A stretch of DNA of 64,000 bases from an uncultured Oscillospiraceae bacterium (GCA_910587335.1 CAJUMG010000001.1:62001-126000); one strand, 5' to 3'; shown: positions 47,091 through 57,192, numbered from the stretch's first letter. Program-made: numbers and translations. The notes: generated by a model not told the origin, from the sequence alone.

Positions 47091-47208
47091 AATTCACACC
47101 TCATATATCTTTCCAAAACGGCAAATGCCGCAAATAAAATTCGACTTACCCAATTATAAAAATCAAATATGAACTGGCTGTGAAAAAAAGTTCGCACAGA
47201 AAAAAACT

Positions 47209-47985
47209 TTACCACCCCATAAAGGACTGTAAAAACGCCTGGCCGGTGGAAATCAGCCCCGAAAAATCCGGCACCGGTAACGAGCCCAGCGCATTTTTTT
47301 CCAAGAATATCCGTAAAATCCAGGTGTTTTCCAGCGTTTGGCGATTGAAATACGGAATGCTGTCACCCGTCAGCGCCAAAATAACGCTTGCGATCGCAAC
47401 GATTAGATACAAATACAAAATCCCTTCTACCGCGCCTACAAAGCCGCCCAAAATCGAATTGAGCGGTCCGACAATCGGAATCCGCCGAATCCCTGTAAAA
47501 CAGCGGGAAATTGCGCGGGTCAAAAAGCGAAAAAGGGAGAAAAACAAAAGAAAAAATATCGTGGAAAACAGCGCGATGCAGGTAGGGCCTATGGTCTGTT
47601 CCACAAGATTCCCAGCCAATTGCTCTGCACTTCCGGCGACAGAGGGCAGCGCAATCTCTGCCGACAGGCCCGCAAATTCCAGCACCCGCAAAAGATAGGC
47701 GGGTATGCTTTCCAAAGCTGCTTCTAATGCTTGTAAAAAATCCCCGGCAGAGCCAACCGATAAAATCTGTTCCGAAATTTTGTCGGTCAGTCCCTCTTTA
47801 ATAAAGTGTTCGAAGGTATAGCTCGCCGCAGCACCTGATAAGGCGTTCGCCAAAAACAGCGAAATAAAAAATCCGACCAGCTGCACCGCTGTTCGCACAA
47901 ATCCTCTACGGGCCGACGAGCGGATATACCCCACTACAAACAAAACCGCCAGCAGATCCAAAATAAGCGGCAAAAACTTTTCTAT
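47209..47985 (-). CDS. cvpA: CvpA family membrane protein
   Basis: About 255-260 residues with four membrane spans typical of CvpA/YshB: LILDLLAVLFVVGYI, FVRTAVQLVGFFISLFLANAL, the long central span near 130-150 (STIFFLLFFSLFRFLTR) and a last one near 180-200 (GGFVGAVEGILYLYLIVAI). Function is loosely linked to colicin V production and septation. The start is uncertain: TTG at 47973 is far from the AAGGGA site, while ATA at 47985 is spaced at 6 bases. I give the longer form. It precedes clpE on the same strand, with a 118-base gap. Confidence 0.75.
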   Translation of the reverse strand: MEKFLPLILDLLAVLFVVGYIRSSARRGFVRTAVQLVGFFISLFLANALSGAAASYTFEHFIKEGLTDKISEQILSVGSAGDFLQALEAALESIPAYLLRVLEFAGLSAEIALPSVAGSAEQLAGNLVEQTIGPTCIALFSTIFFLLFFSLFRFLTRAISRCFTGIRRIPIVGPLNSILGGFVGAVEGILYLYLIVAIASVILALTGDSIPYFNRQTLENTWILRIFLEKNALGSLPVPDFSGLISTGQAFLQSFMGW

Positions 47986-48032
47986 AGCAATCCCTTCTCT
48001 CTTTCAAAGCGTTTTCTTTACATCATGCACGG

Positions 48033-49196
48033 TTAAAAAAGCGACTCCTGGCAAATGGCGTTTGGCGTTACATAATAAAGATGCCCGTTGCTCAGCGCCA
48101 GAAACAGTACATCCTGATCCGGAGAAATTTCTTTCACCATTTCTCCTTTGGAATTGAAAACCTCAATGCTCCCCCCTGATAAAAGCGCCGTGCGGCTGCC
48201 GCAGACATCCATAGCCTCTATGGGAGAGCGCAAGGATACGGCGCCTGTTTCCTCGCCAGAAGCACTCAATATAGACAGCTTAACCGATTTGAATTCCCGA
48301 TAATCTCCTAAAACCAGCGCAGATACCTTTTCTCCTTTGACGCAGAAGGCCCGCAGCGGCTCGCTTTGAAAATAAAAGGCCCCTTTTTCCTTGCCGGATT
48401 CGGAGTAATAATAGGCCGCCTGGCTGGTCAATACCTGCAATTCGCCATTTTGGTAGCTCAGATCATGAATCACCTCGCCTACATACTGGCGCTGTACAAA
48501 TGGGCTTTCCTCATCTAAACGATACATGGTCAGGCTGCTGATTAGGTCCCCGCCGCTGACCTGCACCGAGGATACGGCAATGCTTTTTCCATCCGGCGCA
48601 AAGGCCGCCCCATACAGATAGTTTTCCGCCGATTTCCAAGAAAAAACCGGCTCTTCCAAAAAATGATCATAAACGGATATCTGCCCTAAAAAACGCTGGG
48701 TATTGGTAATCACCGCCAAGTCGTTTTTGGGAGAGAGGGTGGCAAACAAAATCGGCTCATTAAAGCTCATTTCCTTTACCGTTTTGGTTTTGCTTTCCAC
48801 CCGCAATAATTTCGAGGATGGATCGTACAAAATAATCCGGCTTCCCGAACACTTCATCACCGGATTGGGATAATCATGCTGTACCTCCCGCAGCAGCTTT
48901 CCGTTTTTATTATAAATATGCAGATGTGTATCGGTCAGAACTAACAATACATTTCCCATTGACTGAATCTGCCGGATGGTCGCGCTGGAAATTTCCATTG
49001 GATAACCCGTACCGGAACCCAGCTCTGCAATTCCGCCGGCAAGCTGCTCTGCCAGACTGGTTTCTTTTACCCGCTCCCAAAGAAACCACATGCCAAAAAA
49101 GATCGCCAGAATCAACAAAAAAGCGCCCAACCGTTTGAAATTTTGCCGCCGGTTGCGTTTTTTTCGCAGCCGTTCAATATCTTCCAGCTGACCCAT
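48033..49196 (-). CDS. DUF5711 family membrane-anchored beta-propeller-like protein
   Basis: 387-residue protein with a basic cytoplasmic start, a single span (LGAFLLILAIFFGMWFLW, about residues 23-40) and a large extracytoplasmic part of repeated beta-strand motifs (HLHIYNKNGKLLREV, YGAAFAPDGKSIAVSS, SIEVFNSKGEMVKEIS) that resemble a WD/propeller. This is the DUF5711 layout seen in Clostridia; function unknown. I start it at MGQLED (49196), the third codon after an upstream ATG. It lies between truA and cvpA in the same direction. Confidence 0.82.
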   Translation of the reverse strand: MGQLEDIERLRKKRNRRQNFKRLGAFLLILAIFFGMWFLWERVKETSLAEQLAGGIAELGSGTGYPMEISSATIRQIQSMGNVLLVLTDTHLHIYNKNGKLLREVQHDYPNPVMKCSGSRIILYDPSSKLLRVESKTKTVKEMSFNEPILFATLSPKNDLAVITNTQRFLGQISVYDHFLEEPVFSWKSAENYLYGAAFAPDGKSIAVSSVQVSGGDLISSLTMYRLDEESPFVQRQYVGEVIHDLSYQNGELQVLTSQAAYYYSESGKEKGAFYFQSEPLRAFCVKGEKVSALVLGDYREFKSVKLSILSASGEETGAVSLRSPIEAMDVCGSRTALLSGGSIEVFNSKGEMVKEISPDQDVLFLALSNGHLYYVTPNAICQESLF

Positions 49197-49261
49197 TTGA
49201 CACATCCTTTCTTTTCCCTATAGCAGACAAAACCCGCCAAAAGCAGCAGGGAACGGCAGCC

Positions 49262-50044
49262 TTATCCCTCACCATCTTTTGATAACTTTCTATCCCATTC
49301 GGCCGGACGGGTATAGAATACCTTGTCCAGATACAATCCGCATGCCGGGACCGTAATACCGGCTAAAGACCGGTCCTTTTCTGTCAGCGCCCGGTCCACC
49401 TGAAAAAGGTCCAGCTTCCCCTCATTCACCCACAGCAGGGTACCCACCATAATGCGGACCATATTGTATAAAAAGCCGTCTCCCTCTACAATAAAGGTAA
49501 CGAGATCCCCCTGGCGCTGGACTTCACAGCGGTAGATGGTGCGCACCGTATTTTCCTGATCGGTCTTTGTGCTGCAAAAGCCCCGAAAATCGTGGGCCCC
49601 ACATAACAGCTTACAAACCGGATGCCATTTTTCCAGATCAATCGGCCTCCAGTATTCTAAGGCACGCCCTGTATAAAAGGGATTTTTGCCATCGCTGTTC
49701 CAGATCAGGTATCGATACCGTTTCCCCACGCAGCTGTATCTGGCATGGAAGTCCGCCGGCACCTCGCGGCAGTCCAGCACACCAATATCCTTGGGCAGCA
49801 ATGCGTTGAGACTTCGCTTTAACGCATATAGCGGTATATCGCTTTGGGTGTGAAAGCTCATGCAGAACCGGTTGGCGTGGACGCCTGCGTCGGTGCGGGA
49901 ACAGCCCTTCACATCCTCCCTCCTATGCAGCACAATTTCCATCGCGTCCTGTACCGCTTCGGTCACCGACCGGGCATTAGCCTGCACCTGGGAACCGTGG
50001 TAGGCGGTGCCAACATAGCAAAGAGTTAAAAGAATATTCCGCAT
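49262..50044 (-). CDS. truA: tRNA pseudouridine(38-40) synthase TruA
   Basis: 260-residue enzyme isomerising uridines 38-40 of the anticodon arm. The catalytic Asp is in CSRTDAGVHA (about residues 48-57); other family blocks are YVGTAYHGSQ (10-19), HDFRGFCSTK (about 151-160) and FLYNMVRIMVGTLL (about 190-203). GAGGGGAG precedes the ATG. In many Firmicutes truA sits directly after ecfT/ecfA, as here, 53 bases downstream. Confidence 0.96.
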   Translation of the reverse strand: MRNILLTLCYVGTAYHGSQVQANARSVTEAVQDAMEIVLHRREDVKGCSRTDAGVHANRFCMSFHTQSDIPLYALKRSLNALLPKDIGVLDCREVPADFHARYSCVGKRYRYLIWNSDGKNPFYTGRALEYWRPIDLEKWHPVCKLLCGAHDFRGFCSTKTDQENTVRTIYRCEVQRQGDLVTFIVEGDGFLYNMVRIMVGTLLWVNEGKLDLFQVDRALTEKDRSLAGITVPACGLYLDKVFYTRPAEWDRKLSKDGEG

Positions 50045-50097
50045 ACAGCTCCCCTCTTTCCATCCGATTCAGGTTCATCGGCTGCCTCATGGACGCT

Positions 50098-50910
50098 TTA
50101 AAAAATCACTGGCGCGAAAATATTGACCGTGATCACCGCGCCAATAGCCGCGGCCGTCACTGTCGCTGCAACCACATCCTGCCAGCTGTAGTGCAATTGT
50201 TTCATCCGGGTGCGGCCCACATCCCCACGATAGCAGCGGCATTCCATAGCCAATGCCAGCTCATCCGCCCGGCGGAAAGCCGAGACAAACAGCGGAATCA
50301 GAATCGGTATCAACGCCCTGGCCCTTTGCATAATGCCGCCGCTTTCCAGATCGGCTCCCCGGGCCTTTTGGGCGCTCATAATTTTGTCCGTTTCCTCAAT
50401 CAGCGTCGGGATAAAGCGCAGGGCAATGGTCATCATCATAGAAAGCTCATGTACCGGAAAATGAATTTTTTTAAGCGGCTTCATCAGTCTCTCCAATCCA
50501 TCCGTCAGGGCGATGGGCGAGGTGGTGTAGGTCAAAAGCGAGGTGCCGGCAATCAAGCAGATGATGCGGATGGTCATGACCACCGCCGTCAGCAGTCCCT
50601 GGCGGGAAATGTGAAAAATCCACCAGTCAAACAGCGGGTCCCCCTGGACAAAAAACATATTCAGCACCGTTGTAAAAATGATAATGGGGATCACCGGCTT
50701 TAAGCTTTTGCTGATCATACGCGGCGGAATGCCGGAAATGGCGTAAGAAAAAATGAGAAAGGTAATGCCCACGCACAGTCCCAACGGATTCGACACCGTA
50801 AAGAGCATGACAATATATCCGATTGTCAAAAGAATTTTCATTCTGGGATCTAGGCGGTGCAGCACCGACTTGCCCGGAAAATACTGCCCAATGGTGATAT
50901 CCTTAAGCAT
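50098..50910 (-). CDS. ecfT: ECF transporter transmembrane protein EcfT
   Basis: 270-residue coupling subunit of a group II energy-coupling factor transporter, shared by several vitamin-specific S components. It has four to six spans plus the two coupling-helix motifs ending in Ala-Arg-Gly/Arg-Cys: QKARGADLE (about residues 180-188) and MECRCYRGD (about 223-231). The ATG overlaps the ecfA2 stop. No S component (RibU, ThiT, BioY) is adjacent, consistent with the shared-module type. Confidence 0.95.
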   Translation of the reverse strand: MLKDITIGQYFPGKSVLHRLDPRMKILLTIGYIVMLFTVSNPLGLCVGITFLIFSYAISGIPPRMISKSLKPVIPIIIFTTVLNMFFVQGDPLFDWWIFHISRQGLLTAVVMTIRIICLIAGTSLLTYTTSPIALTDGLERLMKPLKKIHFPVHELSMMMTIALRFIPTLIEETDKIMSAQKARGADLESGGIMQRARALIPILIPLFVSAFRRADELALAMECRCYRGDVGRTRMKQLHYSWQDVVAATVTAAAIGAVITVNIFAPVIF

Positions 50911-51772
50911 TGGCGCTACCTCCCCCGCTCAAAACCTGTTCCAAGGCGTTTTTCGCCTGCTCCACCGTATAAATATTGGCGGGCACCGGCCATCCCTTTT
51001 CGCTCAGCGAGAGGAATACCCGGGACACCTGCGGCACCGCAAGGCCCATCTCCTCGATCTCGCGGCTGCGGGAAAAGACCTTCTCCACCTGGTCGAACAT
51101 AGCCACCTTGCTGTGGTTCATGACCAGCACCTTCTCGGTGTATTTCGCCACGTCCTCCATGCTGTGGGATACCAGCAAAATGGTGTTTTTCTGCTCCTTG
51201 TGATATTCCAGTATCTGACCCAAAATCCGGTCCCGTCCTTTGGGGTCCAGTCCGGCGGTGGGCTCGTCCAGAATCAGCACCTCCGGGTTCATGGCAATCA
51301 CTCCAGCGATGGCCACCCGCCGCTTTTGTCCGCCGGAAAGCTCAAAGGGGCTTTTCTCCATATGATGCGGCTTTAATCCCACAAACAGCGCTGCCTCCTT
51401 CACCCGCTGGTCGATTTCCTCCTCTGAAAGCCCCATGTTTTTGGGACCGAAGGCGATGTCCTTGTAGACGGTATCCTCAAACAGCTGGTATTCCGGGTAT
51501 TGAAACACCAGCCCCACTTTAAAGCGAATGCGGCGGATCTCCTTTGGCTTTTCCCAAATATCCTCGCCGTCCACATAGATTTTCCCCTCTGTCGGGCGCA
51601 AAAGGCCGTTAAAATGCTGGATCAGGGTGGATTTGCCCGATCCCGTATGGCCGATAACCCCTATCATTTCCCCCTGGCCGATTTCCAAATTTACATCAGA
51701 GACCGCCGCTTTTTCATAGCTGGTTCCCTGTGAATAGGTGTGGGTCAAATGCTCTGTTTTAATGACTGACAT
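50903..51772 (-). CDS. ecfA2: ECF transporter ATPase EcfA2
   Basis: 289-residue ABC ATPase. Walker [10 protein letters not shown] (about residues 40-48), Q-loop [14 protein letters not shown] signature LSGGQKRR (about 145-152), Walker [14 protein letters not shown] (about 165-177) and H-loop VSHSMEDVA. The start at 51772 (MSVIKTEH) overlaps ecfA1's end by 14 bases, and the N-terminus aligns with EcfA2 proteins. The order ecfA1-ecfA2-ecfT is standard. Confidence 0.95.
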   Translation of the reverse strand: MSVIKTEHLTHTYSQGTSYEKAAVSDVNLEIGQGEMIGVIGHTGSGKSTLIQHFNGLLRPTEGKIYVDGEDIWEKPKEIRRIRFKVGLVFQYPEYQLFEDTVYKDIAFGPKNMGLSEEEIDQRVKEAALFVGLKPHHMEKSPFELSGGQKRRVAIAGVIAMNPEVLILDEPTAGLDPKGRDRILGQILEYHKEQKNTILLVSHSMEDVAKYTEKVLVMNHSKVAMFDQVEKVFSRSREIEEMGLAVPQVSRVFLSLSEKGWPVPANIYTVEQAKNALEQVLSGGGSANA

Positions 51773-52625
51773 GGCGTTCCTCCAACAATTTTTCAATGGC
51801 CTGGACGCATTCCTCTTCAAAGAGAATGTCGTCCGGCAGCTGGTAGCCGTCCTTTCGCAAAAGCCAGGCGAGCTCGGTCACCTGCGGCACGTCAAGTCCT
51901 ACGTTTTTTAGCTCCTCTACATGGGAAAACACCTGCCGCGGGCCTCCGTCCAGGATGATTTTTCCGTTATCCACCACGACCACCCGGTCGCACTGGGCAG
52001 CTTCGTCCATGTAATGGGTGATCAGCACCACCGTAATGCCAAACTGACTCCCCAGCTGCCGAATGGTCCGCAGAACCTCTTTGCGTCCTTGGGGATCCAG
52101 CATGGCGGTTGGTTCGTCCAGCACAATACATTTGGGCCGCATCGCGATGATGCCCGCAATGGCGATCCGCTGCTTTTGTCCGCCGGAAAGCTGATGGGGG
52201 GAATGCTCCTTGTAATCATACATACCCACCGCTTTTAGCGATTCATCCACACGACTGCGGATTTCATCCGGCGGAACACCCAGGTTTTCTAACGCAAAAG
52301 CCACATCCTCTTCCACAATGGTAGCGACTAACTGGTTGTCCGGATTTTGAAAGACCATTCCGGCCGTCTGGCGGATATCGTACAGCCGCTCTTCCTCTTT
52401 TGTATCAATCCCGCCGACGTAAACCGTGCCGGAGGTGGGAAGCAAAATGGCGTTAAAATGCTTTGCCAGGGTGGATTTGCCCGATCCGTTATGCCCTAAT
52501 ACCGCTACAAATTCCCCAGGCTGAACATCCAGCGACACATTTTCTAGCACCACCGGAGGCAGCTTATCTTCCTCGTAATTTTCATACGCAAAGGATACAT
52601 CCCTTGCCGATAAAATCGGTTCTAT
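51759..52625 (-). CDS. ecfA1: ECF transporter ATPase EcfA1, apparent ATA start
   Basis: ABC ATPase with Walker [11 protein letters not shown]-loop [10 protein letters not shown], signature LSGGQKQR, Walker [14 protein letters not shown] and H-loop ITHYMDEA. The expected EcfA1 N-terminus, [20 protein letters not shown], is encoded in frame upstream of the first canonical start (GTG 52553), including the FAY aromatic that stacks on ATP. No ATG, GTG or TTG opens that segment. The codon at the expected Met is ATA (52623-52625), 7 bases after AAGGA. The other-frame ATG seven bases earlier ends after 16 codons. I infer an ATA start, a start-codon mutation, or a base error. Confidence 0.85.
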   Translation of the reverse strand: MEPILSARDVSFAYENYEEDKLPPVVLENVSLDVQPGEFVAVLGHNGSGKSTLAKHFNAILLPTSGTVYVGGIDTKEEERLYDIRQTAGMVFQNPDNQLVATIVEEDVAFALENLGVPPDEIRSRVDESLKAVGMYDYKEHSPHQLSGGQKQRIAIAGIIAMRPKCIVLDEPTAMLDPQGRKEVLRTIRQLGSQFGITVVLITHYMDEAAQCDRVVVVDNGKIILDGGPRQVFSHVEELKNVGLDVPQVTELAWLLRKDGYQLPDDILFEEECVQAIEKLLEERHVSH

Positions 52626-52646
52626 GTGACATTCCTTCTTTCCCCA

Positions 52647-53516
52647 TTAGGATTGGCTCTCCCATACGGCGGTAGAGCCGCAGGGCAGCGAAAAACCAGA
52701 CGCGGTCACCGGCAGACCAATCTCAGAGGCCCAGACCCCTCCTGACCGGCCCTTACCTACCGTGACCCCCAACAAATATTCCATCACCGAAGCCGGAAGA
52801 CCGGTGGTGTAGGAGTTGAGCAAAAAGAAAATCGCATTGTCAGAAAGGACCCGGCTGGTGAGCAGGAGCAAATCGTAAATCTGCTCCTCCAGCTTCCAGA
52901 CCTCGCCGCCGGGGCCCCTTCCGTAAGAGGGCGGGTCCATCAAGATGCCGTCGTATCGGTTGCCGCGGCGGATTTCCCGCTCCACAAATTTTTTGCAGTC
53001 ATCCACAATCCAGCGGATGGGCTTGTCCCCCAACCCGGACAGCGCCGCGTTTTCCCGCGCCCAGGCCACCATGCCCTTGGACGCATCCACATGGCAGACC
53101 GCAGCGCCCGCAGCGGCGCAGGCCAGCGTTGCCGCGCCTGTATAGGCAAATAGGTTTAACACCTTTATGGGGCGACCTGCCTCCCGGATTTTTTTGCCCA
53201 TAAAGTCCCAGTTAACCGCCTGTTCCGGAAACAGGCCGGTGTGCTTAAAGCCGGTGGGGCTGACCTGAAAGGTCAGCTGTCCATACCGAATCCGCCACTT
53301 TTCTTTCTCCAGCGACCGGTTTTGCCAGCTTCCGCCGCCGGTGCTGGACCGAATATACCTGGCGTCCGCCTTTTTCCATAAAGGATGAGCCTTCGGCGTG
53401 TTCCAGATGATCTGCGGGTCCGGCCGGATCAGCAGCACATCCCCCCACCTTTCCAGCTTTTCCCCGCCCGAGGTATCTATGATTTCATAATCCTTCCATT
53501 GGTCGGCAACTCTCAT
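52647..53516 (-). CDS. Class I SAM-dependent rRNA methyltransferase (RlmI-like)
   Basis: 289-residue methyltransferase. Motif I VLNLFAYTGAATLACAA (about residues 119-135), the acidic HVDASKGMV turn and the catalytic DPPSYGRGP (about 193-201) match the RlmI/RlmK-type 23S rRNA cytosine methyltransferases, but the N-terminal PUA domain is absent and a short GGGSWQNRSLEKEKW segment takes its place. RNA target not determinable. AGGATAAAGT precedes the ATG, which follows the glmM stop by 3 bases. Confidence 0.87.
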   Translation of the reverse strand: MRVADQWKDYEIIDTSGGEKLERWGDVLLIRPDPQIIWNTPKAHPLWKKADARYIRSSTGGGSWQNRSLEKEKWRIRYGQLTFQVSPTGFKHTGLFPEQAVNWDFMGKKIREAGRPIKVLNLFAYTGAATLACAAAGAAVCHVDASKGMVAWARENAALSGLGDKPIRWIVDDCKKFVEREIRRGNRYDGILMDPPSYGRGPGGEVWKLEEQIYDLLLLTSRVLSDNAIFFLLNSYTTGLPASVMEYLLGVTVGKGRSGGVWASEIGLPVTASGFSLPCGSTAVWESQS

Positions 53517-53519
53517 ACT

Positions 53520-54860
53520 TTATCCTCGCTTGGCTTCAATCGCGGCGGCAATCTGCCCGGCAATCTCCTCGATCTGGGCGTAATCTGCGCCCTCGACCAT
53601 GACCCGCACCAGCGGTTCCGTACCAGAGGGACGCACCAGTACTCGACCCCGTTCGCCTAAACGATCGTCCAACTCTTTAAACAAGTCGTCCAGCTCCCAC
53701 AGCGAGGCTTTCAGTTCATCATCCGCCTGCACATTTTTTAACACCTGGGGATAGGTGGTCATCACACGGCGAAGCGCATCCAGTGGTTTTTTCTCCCGGG
53801 CCAGAATGCTCATCAGGTGGATGGCCGAAAGCTGACCGTCGCCGGTGGTCATATCGTCAAAGAAGATAATGTGGCCGGACTGCTCTCCTCCCAGATTATA
53901 TCCATCCTGCATAATGGTTTTTAGCACATACCGGTCCCCTACCTTAGTGGTTGGGGTGGCAATACCTTGCTCTTTGGCAAAATGGAACAGTCCCAGGTTT
54001 GACATGACCGTCACGACCAGACCGTTGTTTTTTAGTTTTCCCCGCTTTTTCATATCCAGCGCAAAAATAGCCATCAGGACGTCCCCGTCCACCAGCTCGC
54101 CGTTTTTGTCCACCGCTAAGCAGCGGTCGGCGTCTCCGTCAAAGGCAAGGCCCAAATCGCAGCCATGCTCTTTCACATAAGCCTGTAAGCCCTCCATATG
54201 GGTAGAGCCGCAGTCCTGGTTGACGTTGATCCCATTGGGTTTGGCATGCAGAACATGACATTCGGCTCCCAGACGCGCAAAAATCTGCGGCGCGGTTACG
54301 CTGGCACAGCCATTGGCGCAGTCCAAGGCGACCTTTAGCCCCGAAAAGGAGCCCTCTCCTAAAGAGACCAGATAGTCTATATACCGCTTAACCTCGCCAA
54401 AAGCGGTGGTCACCTGGCCAATCTGCTCCGGCGGCGCTTTGGGAGGGACCCGCTCGTTATCAATGATAATCGCTTCGATTTCCTCTTCTTCCTCATCCGA
54501 GAGCTTAAAACCGGTGCTGCTGATGATCTTAATGCCGTTGTCCTGAAACGGATTATGGGATGCAGTGAGCATAATGCCCGCATCCGCACCCAGCTCCCGG
54601 ACCAGGTAAGCCACTGCCGGCGTCGGCGCAACGCCTAATAGCTGCACATCGCACCCAACCGAGCAAAGACCTGCCGCCATCGCCGATTCCAGCATACTGG
54701 AGGACAGCCGGGTGTCCCGCCCAATGACGAAGCGGGGCTTATGCCCTATCCTTTCCCGTATGACCGTACCCGCCGCCTGCGCCACCTCCATGGCCAGATC
54801 CACACTTAATTCTTTATTGGCAATCCCGCGAATGCCATCGGTTCCAAACAGTTTTCCCAT
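53520..54860 (-). CDS. glmM: Phosphoglucosamine mutase GlmM
   Basis: 446-residue enzyme converting glucosamine-6-phosphate to glucosamine-1-phosphate for peptidoglycan precursors. N-terminus KLFGTDGIRGIAN, phosphoserine loop TASHNPFQDNGIK (about residues 98-110), metal loop FDGDADRC (about 239-246), sugar loop GGEQSGHI (about 326-333) and the phosphate loop RPSGTEPLVRVMVEG (about 411-425). Full length. It may share a transcript with the ruv genes upstream. Confidence 0.97.
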   Translation of the reverse strand: MGKLFGTDGIRGIANKELSVDLAMEVAQAAGTVIRERIGHKPRFVIGRDTRLSSSMLESAMAAGLCSVGCDVQLLGVAPTPAVAYLVRELGADAGIMLTASHNPFQDNGIKIISSTGFKLSDEEEEEIEAIIIDNERVPPKAPPEQIGQVTTAFGEVKRYIDYLVSLGEGSFSGLKVALDCANGCASVTAPQIFARLGAECHVLHAKPNGINVNQDCGSTHMEGLQAYVKEHGCDLGLAFDGDADRCLAVDKNGELVDGDVLMAIFALDMKKRGKLKNNGLVVTVMSNLGLFHFAKEQGIATPTTKVGDRYVLKTIMQDGYNLGGEQSGHIIFFDDMTTGDGQLSAIHLMSILAREKKPLDALRRVMTTYPQVLKNVQADDELKASLWELDDLFKELDDRLGERGRVLVRPSGTEPLVRVMVEGADYAQIEEIAGQIAAAIEAKRG

Positions 54861-54875
54861 TGTTTTACTCCTTTA

Positions 54876-55925
54876 TCAAAAATCCAGCTTCAGCTGATCG
54901 TCGTTCTCCGTCCCTGGCGCCGCCAGCCCCAAATGCTGATAGCCCATAGGCGTTACACAGCGGCCTCTGGGCGTTCGGCTCAAAAAGCCAATCTGCATTA
55001 AATACGGCTCATACACATCCTCCAGCGTCACCGCCTCTTCCCCGATGGCGGCCGCCAGCGTTTCCAGTCCAACCGGGCCGCCGCCATAATTTCGAATGAT
55101 GGTCAAAAGCATCCGCCTGTCGATGGAATCAAGGCCTAGACCGTCGATTTCCAGCCGGTCCAACGCCTGTTTAGCAATAGGCAGGGTAATGGCGCCGTCC
55201 CCTATCACCTGGGCAAAATCCCGCACCCGTTTGAGCAGCCGGTTGGCAATTCGGGGGGTTCCCCGGCTGCGCCTGGCCAATTCAATAGACCCATCGTAAT
55301 CGCAGGGAATGTTCAAAATGCCGGCGCTTCGCCGGATGATCTGGGCCAATTCCTCCGCCGTGTACAATTCCAGCCGCAAAAGCACCCCAAACCGATCCCG
55401 CAGCGGCGCAGTCAGCTGCCCGGCCCGGGTCGTTGCACCCACCAGTGTAAAGTGGGGCAGATCAATGCGGATCGATCTGGCCGAAGGTCCCTTTCCGATA
55501 ATAATATCCAGCGCGTAATCCTCCATGGCCGGGTAGAGTACCTCTTCCACCGCCCGGGACAAACGATGAATCTCATCAATAAAAAGGATGTCATTTTCCC
55601 CTAAATTGGTCAAAAGCGCCGCCAAATCCCCCGGTTTTTCGATAGCCGGGCCAGAGGTGATACGCAGATTGACATTCATTTCGTTGGCAATAATCCCGGA
55701 CAGAGTGGTCTTGCCCAGTCCGGGCGGACCGTACAAAAGCACATGGTCCAGCGGCTCTCCCCGCATGCGGGCGGCCTCGATATAAACTGACATGTTTTCC
55801 TTGGCCTTTTCCTGCCCGATATACTCCTGTAGCGTCTTCGGGCGCAGAGACCCTTCAATGTCCAAATCCTCCCGGCCGTACTCCGGCGTCACAATCCGGC
55901 TTTCAAAATCCGTTTCCTTTTCCAT
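54876..55925 (-). CDS. ruvB: Holliday junction branch-migration helicase RuvB
   Basis: 349-residue AAA+ motor. Walker A GPPGLGKT (about residues 66-73), Walker [10 protein letters not shown] (about 115-123), sensor 1 [10 protein letters not shown] and the C-terminal winged helix with [27 protein letters not shown] at about 27-44 is the family hallmark. It follows ruvA by 18 bases. Confidence 0.98.
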   Translation of the reverse strand: MEKETDFESRIVTPEYGREDLDIEGSLRPKTLQEYIGQEKAKENMSVYIEAARMRGEPLDHVLLYGPPGLGKTTLSGIIANEMNVNLRITSGPAIEKPGDLAALLTNLGENDILFIDEIHRLSRAVEEVLYPAMEDYALDIIIGKGPSARSIRIDLPHFTLVGATTRAGQLTAPLRDRFGVLLRLELYTAEELAQIIRRSAGILNIPCDYDGSIELARRSRGTPRIANRLLKRVRDFAQVIGDGAITLPIAKQALDRLEIDGLGLDSIDRRMLLTIIRNYGGGPVGLETLAAAIGEEAVTLEDVYEPYLMQIGFLSRTPRGRCVTPMGYQHLGLAAPGTENDDQLKLDF

Positions 55926-55943
55926 TGTCCCCCGCCCCTCTGT

Positions 55944-56552
55944 TTATTTTCCTGTGGCAATCGCCCTAAGCCCCAGCCGGATCAGCTCCTCCACCGGCAA
56001 GGATGGGTCCAGCCTTGCCATGGCGGACGCTGCCTCTGATTGGGTGTATCCCAACACGACCAACGCGCTGATCGCCTCCTGCACATTGGCGCCTGCCAGA
56101 ATCGCCGGCGCCGGAATATCCTCCATCCCCACACCTTTGGCAATCTGCTCGTTCTGCACCTTGTCTTTGAGCTCCAAAATCAGCCGCTGGGCCAGCTTTG
56201 GTCCCACTCCCTGGGCCCGTGTGATGGACTTAACATCCCCGGTGGCCACACAAAGAGCAAACTTTTCCGGCGACAGCTGGGACAAAATCGCCAGCGCCGC
56301 TTTGGGACCCACTCCAGAGACGGTTAAAAGCATCTTAAAACAATTGAGCTCCCCTTGCTCGAAAAAGCCGTACAGCTCCATCGCATCTTCCCGGACCAGA
56401 AAATAGGTGTACAGCATCACCTCTGACTGCATGGCCGGCAGCTTGGAGAGGGTATTGTTGGTGACTTTCAGCGCAAAAGCAACGCCTGCGCATTCTACGG
56501 CGGCCATTCCATCTTCTATATGGATCAGTCTGCCACGCACACTGTATATCAC
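55944..56552 (-). CDS. ruvA: Holliday junction branch-migration protein RuvA
   Basis: 202-residue DNA-binding tetramer subunit. An OB-fold N-terminus (MIYSVRGRLIHIEDGMAAVE) precedes two helix-hairpin-helix motifs (LLTVSGVGPKAALAIL near residues 75-90 and ITRAQGVGPKLAQRLILELK near 110-129) and a C-terminal domain III that contacts RuvB. Located between ruvC and ruvB, 16 and 18 bases away. Confidence 0.97.
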   Translation of the reverse strand: MIYSVRGRLIHIEDGMAAVECAGVAFALKVTNNTLSKLPAMQSEVMLYTYFLVREDAMELYGFFEQGELNCFKMLLTVSGVGPKAALAILSQLSPEKFALCVATGDVKSITRAQGVGPKLAQRLILELKDKVQNEQIAKGVGMEDIPAPAILAGANVQEAISALVVLGYTQSEAASAMARLDPSLPVEELIRLGLRAIATGK

Positions 56553-56568
56553 AGCTTTTCCCTCCTAT

Positions 56569-57069
56569 TTAACGATATTCTTTCAGCCGGTTCATCAGCG
56601 AACCGGAAGAGTGGGCATGACAGATGGCAATTGCCAGCGCATCCGCCGTATCATCCGGCTTGGGGACCGCATCTAAATGCAAAAGCATGCGGGTCATTTC
56701 CTGCACCTGCTTTTTCACTGCCTGGCCATATCCCACCACCGATGATTTAACCTGCAAGGGGGTATATTCAAACAGCTCTATCCCCGCTAACCGTGCCGCC
56801 AGCAGGATAACCCCTCTGGCCTGCGCCACATCAATCGCAGTTTTCTGATTGTTCTGAAAATACAGCTTTTCCACCGCCACCGCCTGCGGATGGTATTTTG
56901 TTAAAAGCATCTGCATTTGGCGGTAAATCATTTCCAGTCGCTGGGAAAAATCCATGCCTGCCGGCGTGGTAATCGCGCCATAGTCTACTGTACGAAACCG
57001 GTTGCTTTGATATTCCACCAACCCATAGCCAACAATCGCATACCCCGGGTCAATCCCTAAAATCAGCAT
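56569..57069 (-). CDS. ruvC: Holliday junction resolvase RuvC
   Basis: 166-residue endonuclease. The four acidic catalytic residues are visible in order: LGIDPG (Asp 7), VEKLYF (Glu, about 71), and the C-terminal KPDDTADALAIAICH with two Asp (about 143-157). It opens the ruvC-ruvA-ruvB run behind a good promoter. Confidence 0.97.
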   Translation of the reverse strand: MLILGIDPGYAIVGYGLVEYQSNRFRTVDYGAITTPAGMDFSQRLEMIYRQMQMLLTKYHPQAVAVEKLYFQNNQKTAIDVAQARGVILLAARLAGIELFEYTPLQVKSSVVGYGQAVKKQVQEMTRMLLHLDAVPKPDDTADALAIAICHAHSSGSLMNRLKEYR

Positions 57070-57192
57070 ATATACCGCCTATCTGCGCCACTACGCGCCC
57101 TATTTTTGCAAACGATCCATCTTTATTTTGCCAACCATTCCGCACAGGACAGCTTTTGAAAGGCCGTACGCACAAATTCCCATATCCGCATA

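Noticed and set aside
47091..47208. CtsR heat-shock operator ahead of clpE
   Set aside because: The expected tandem heptad repeat is not visible in the 118-base spacer.
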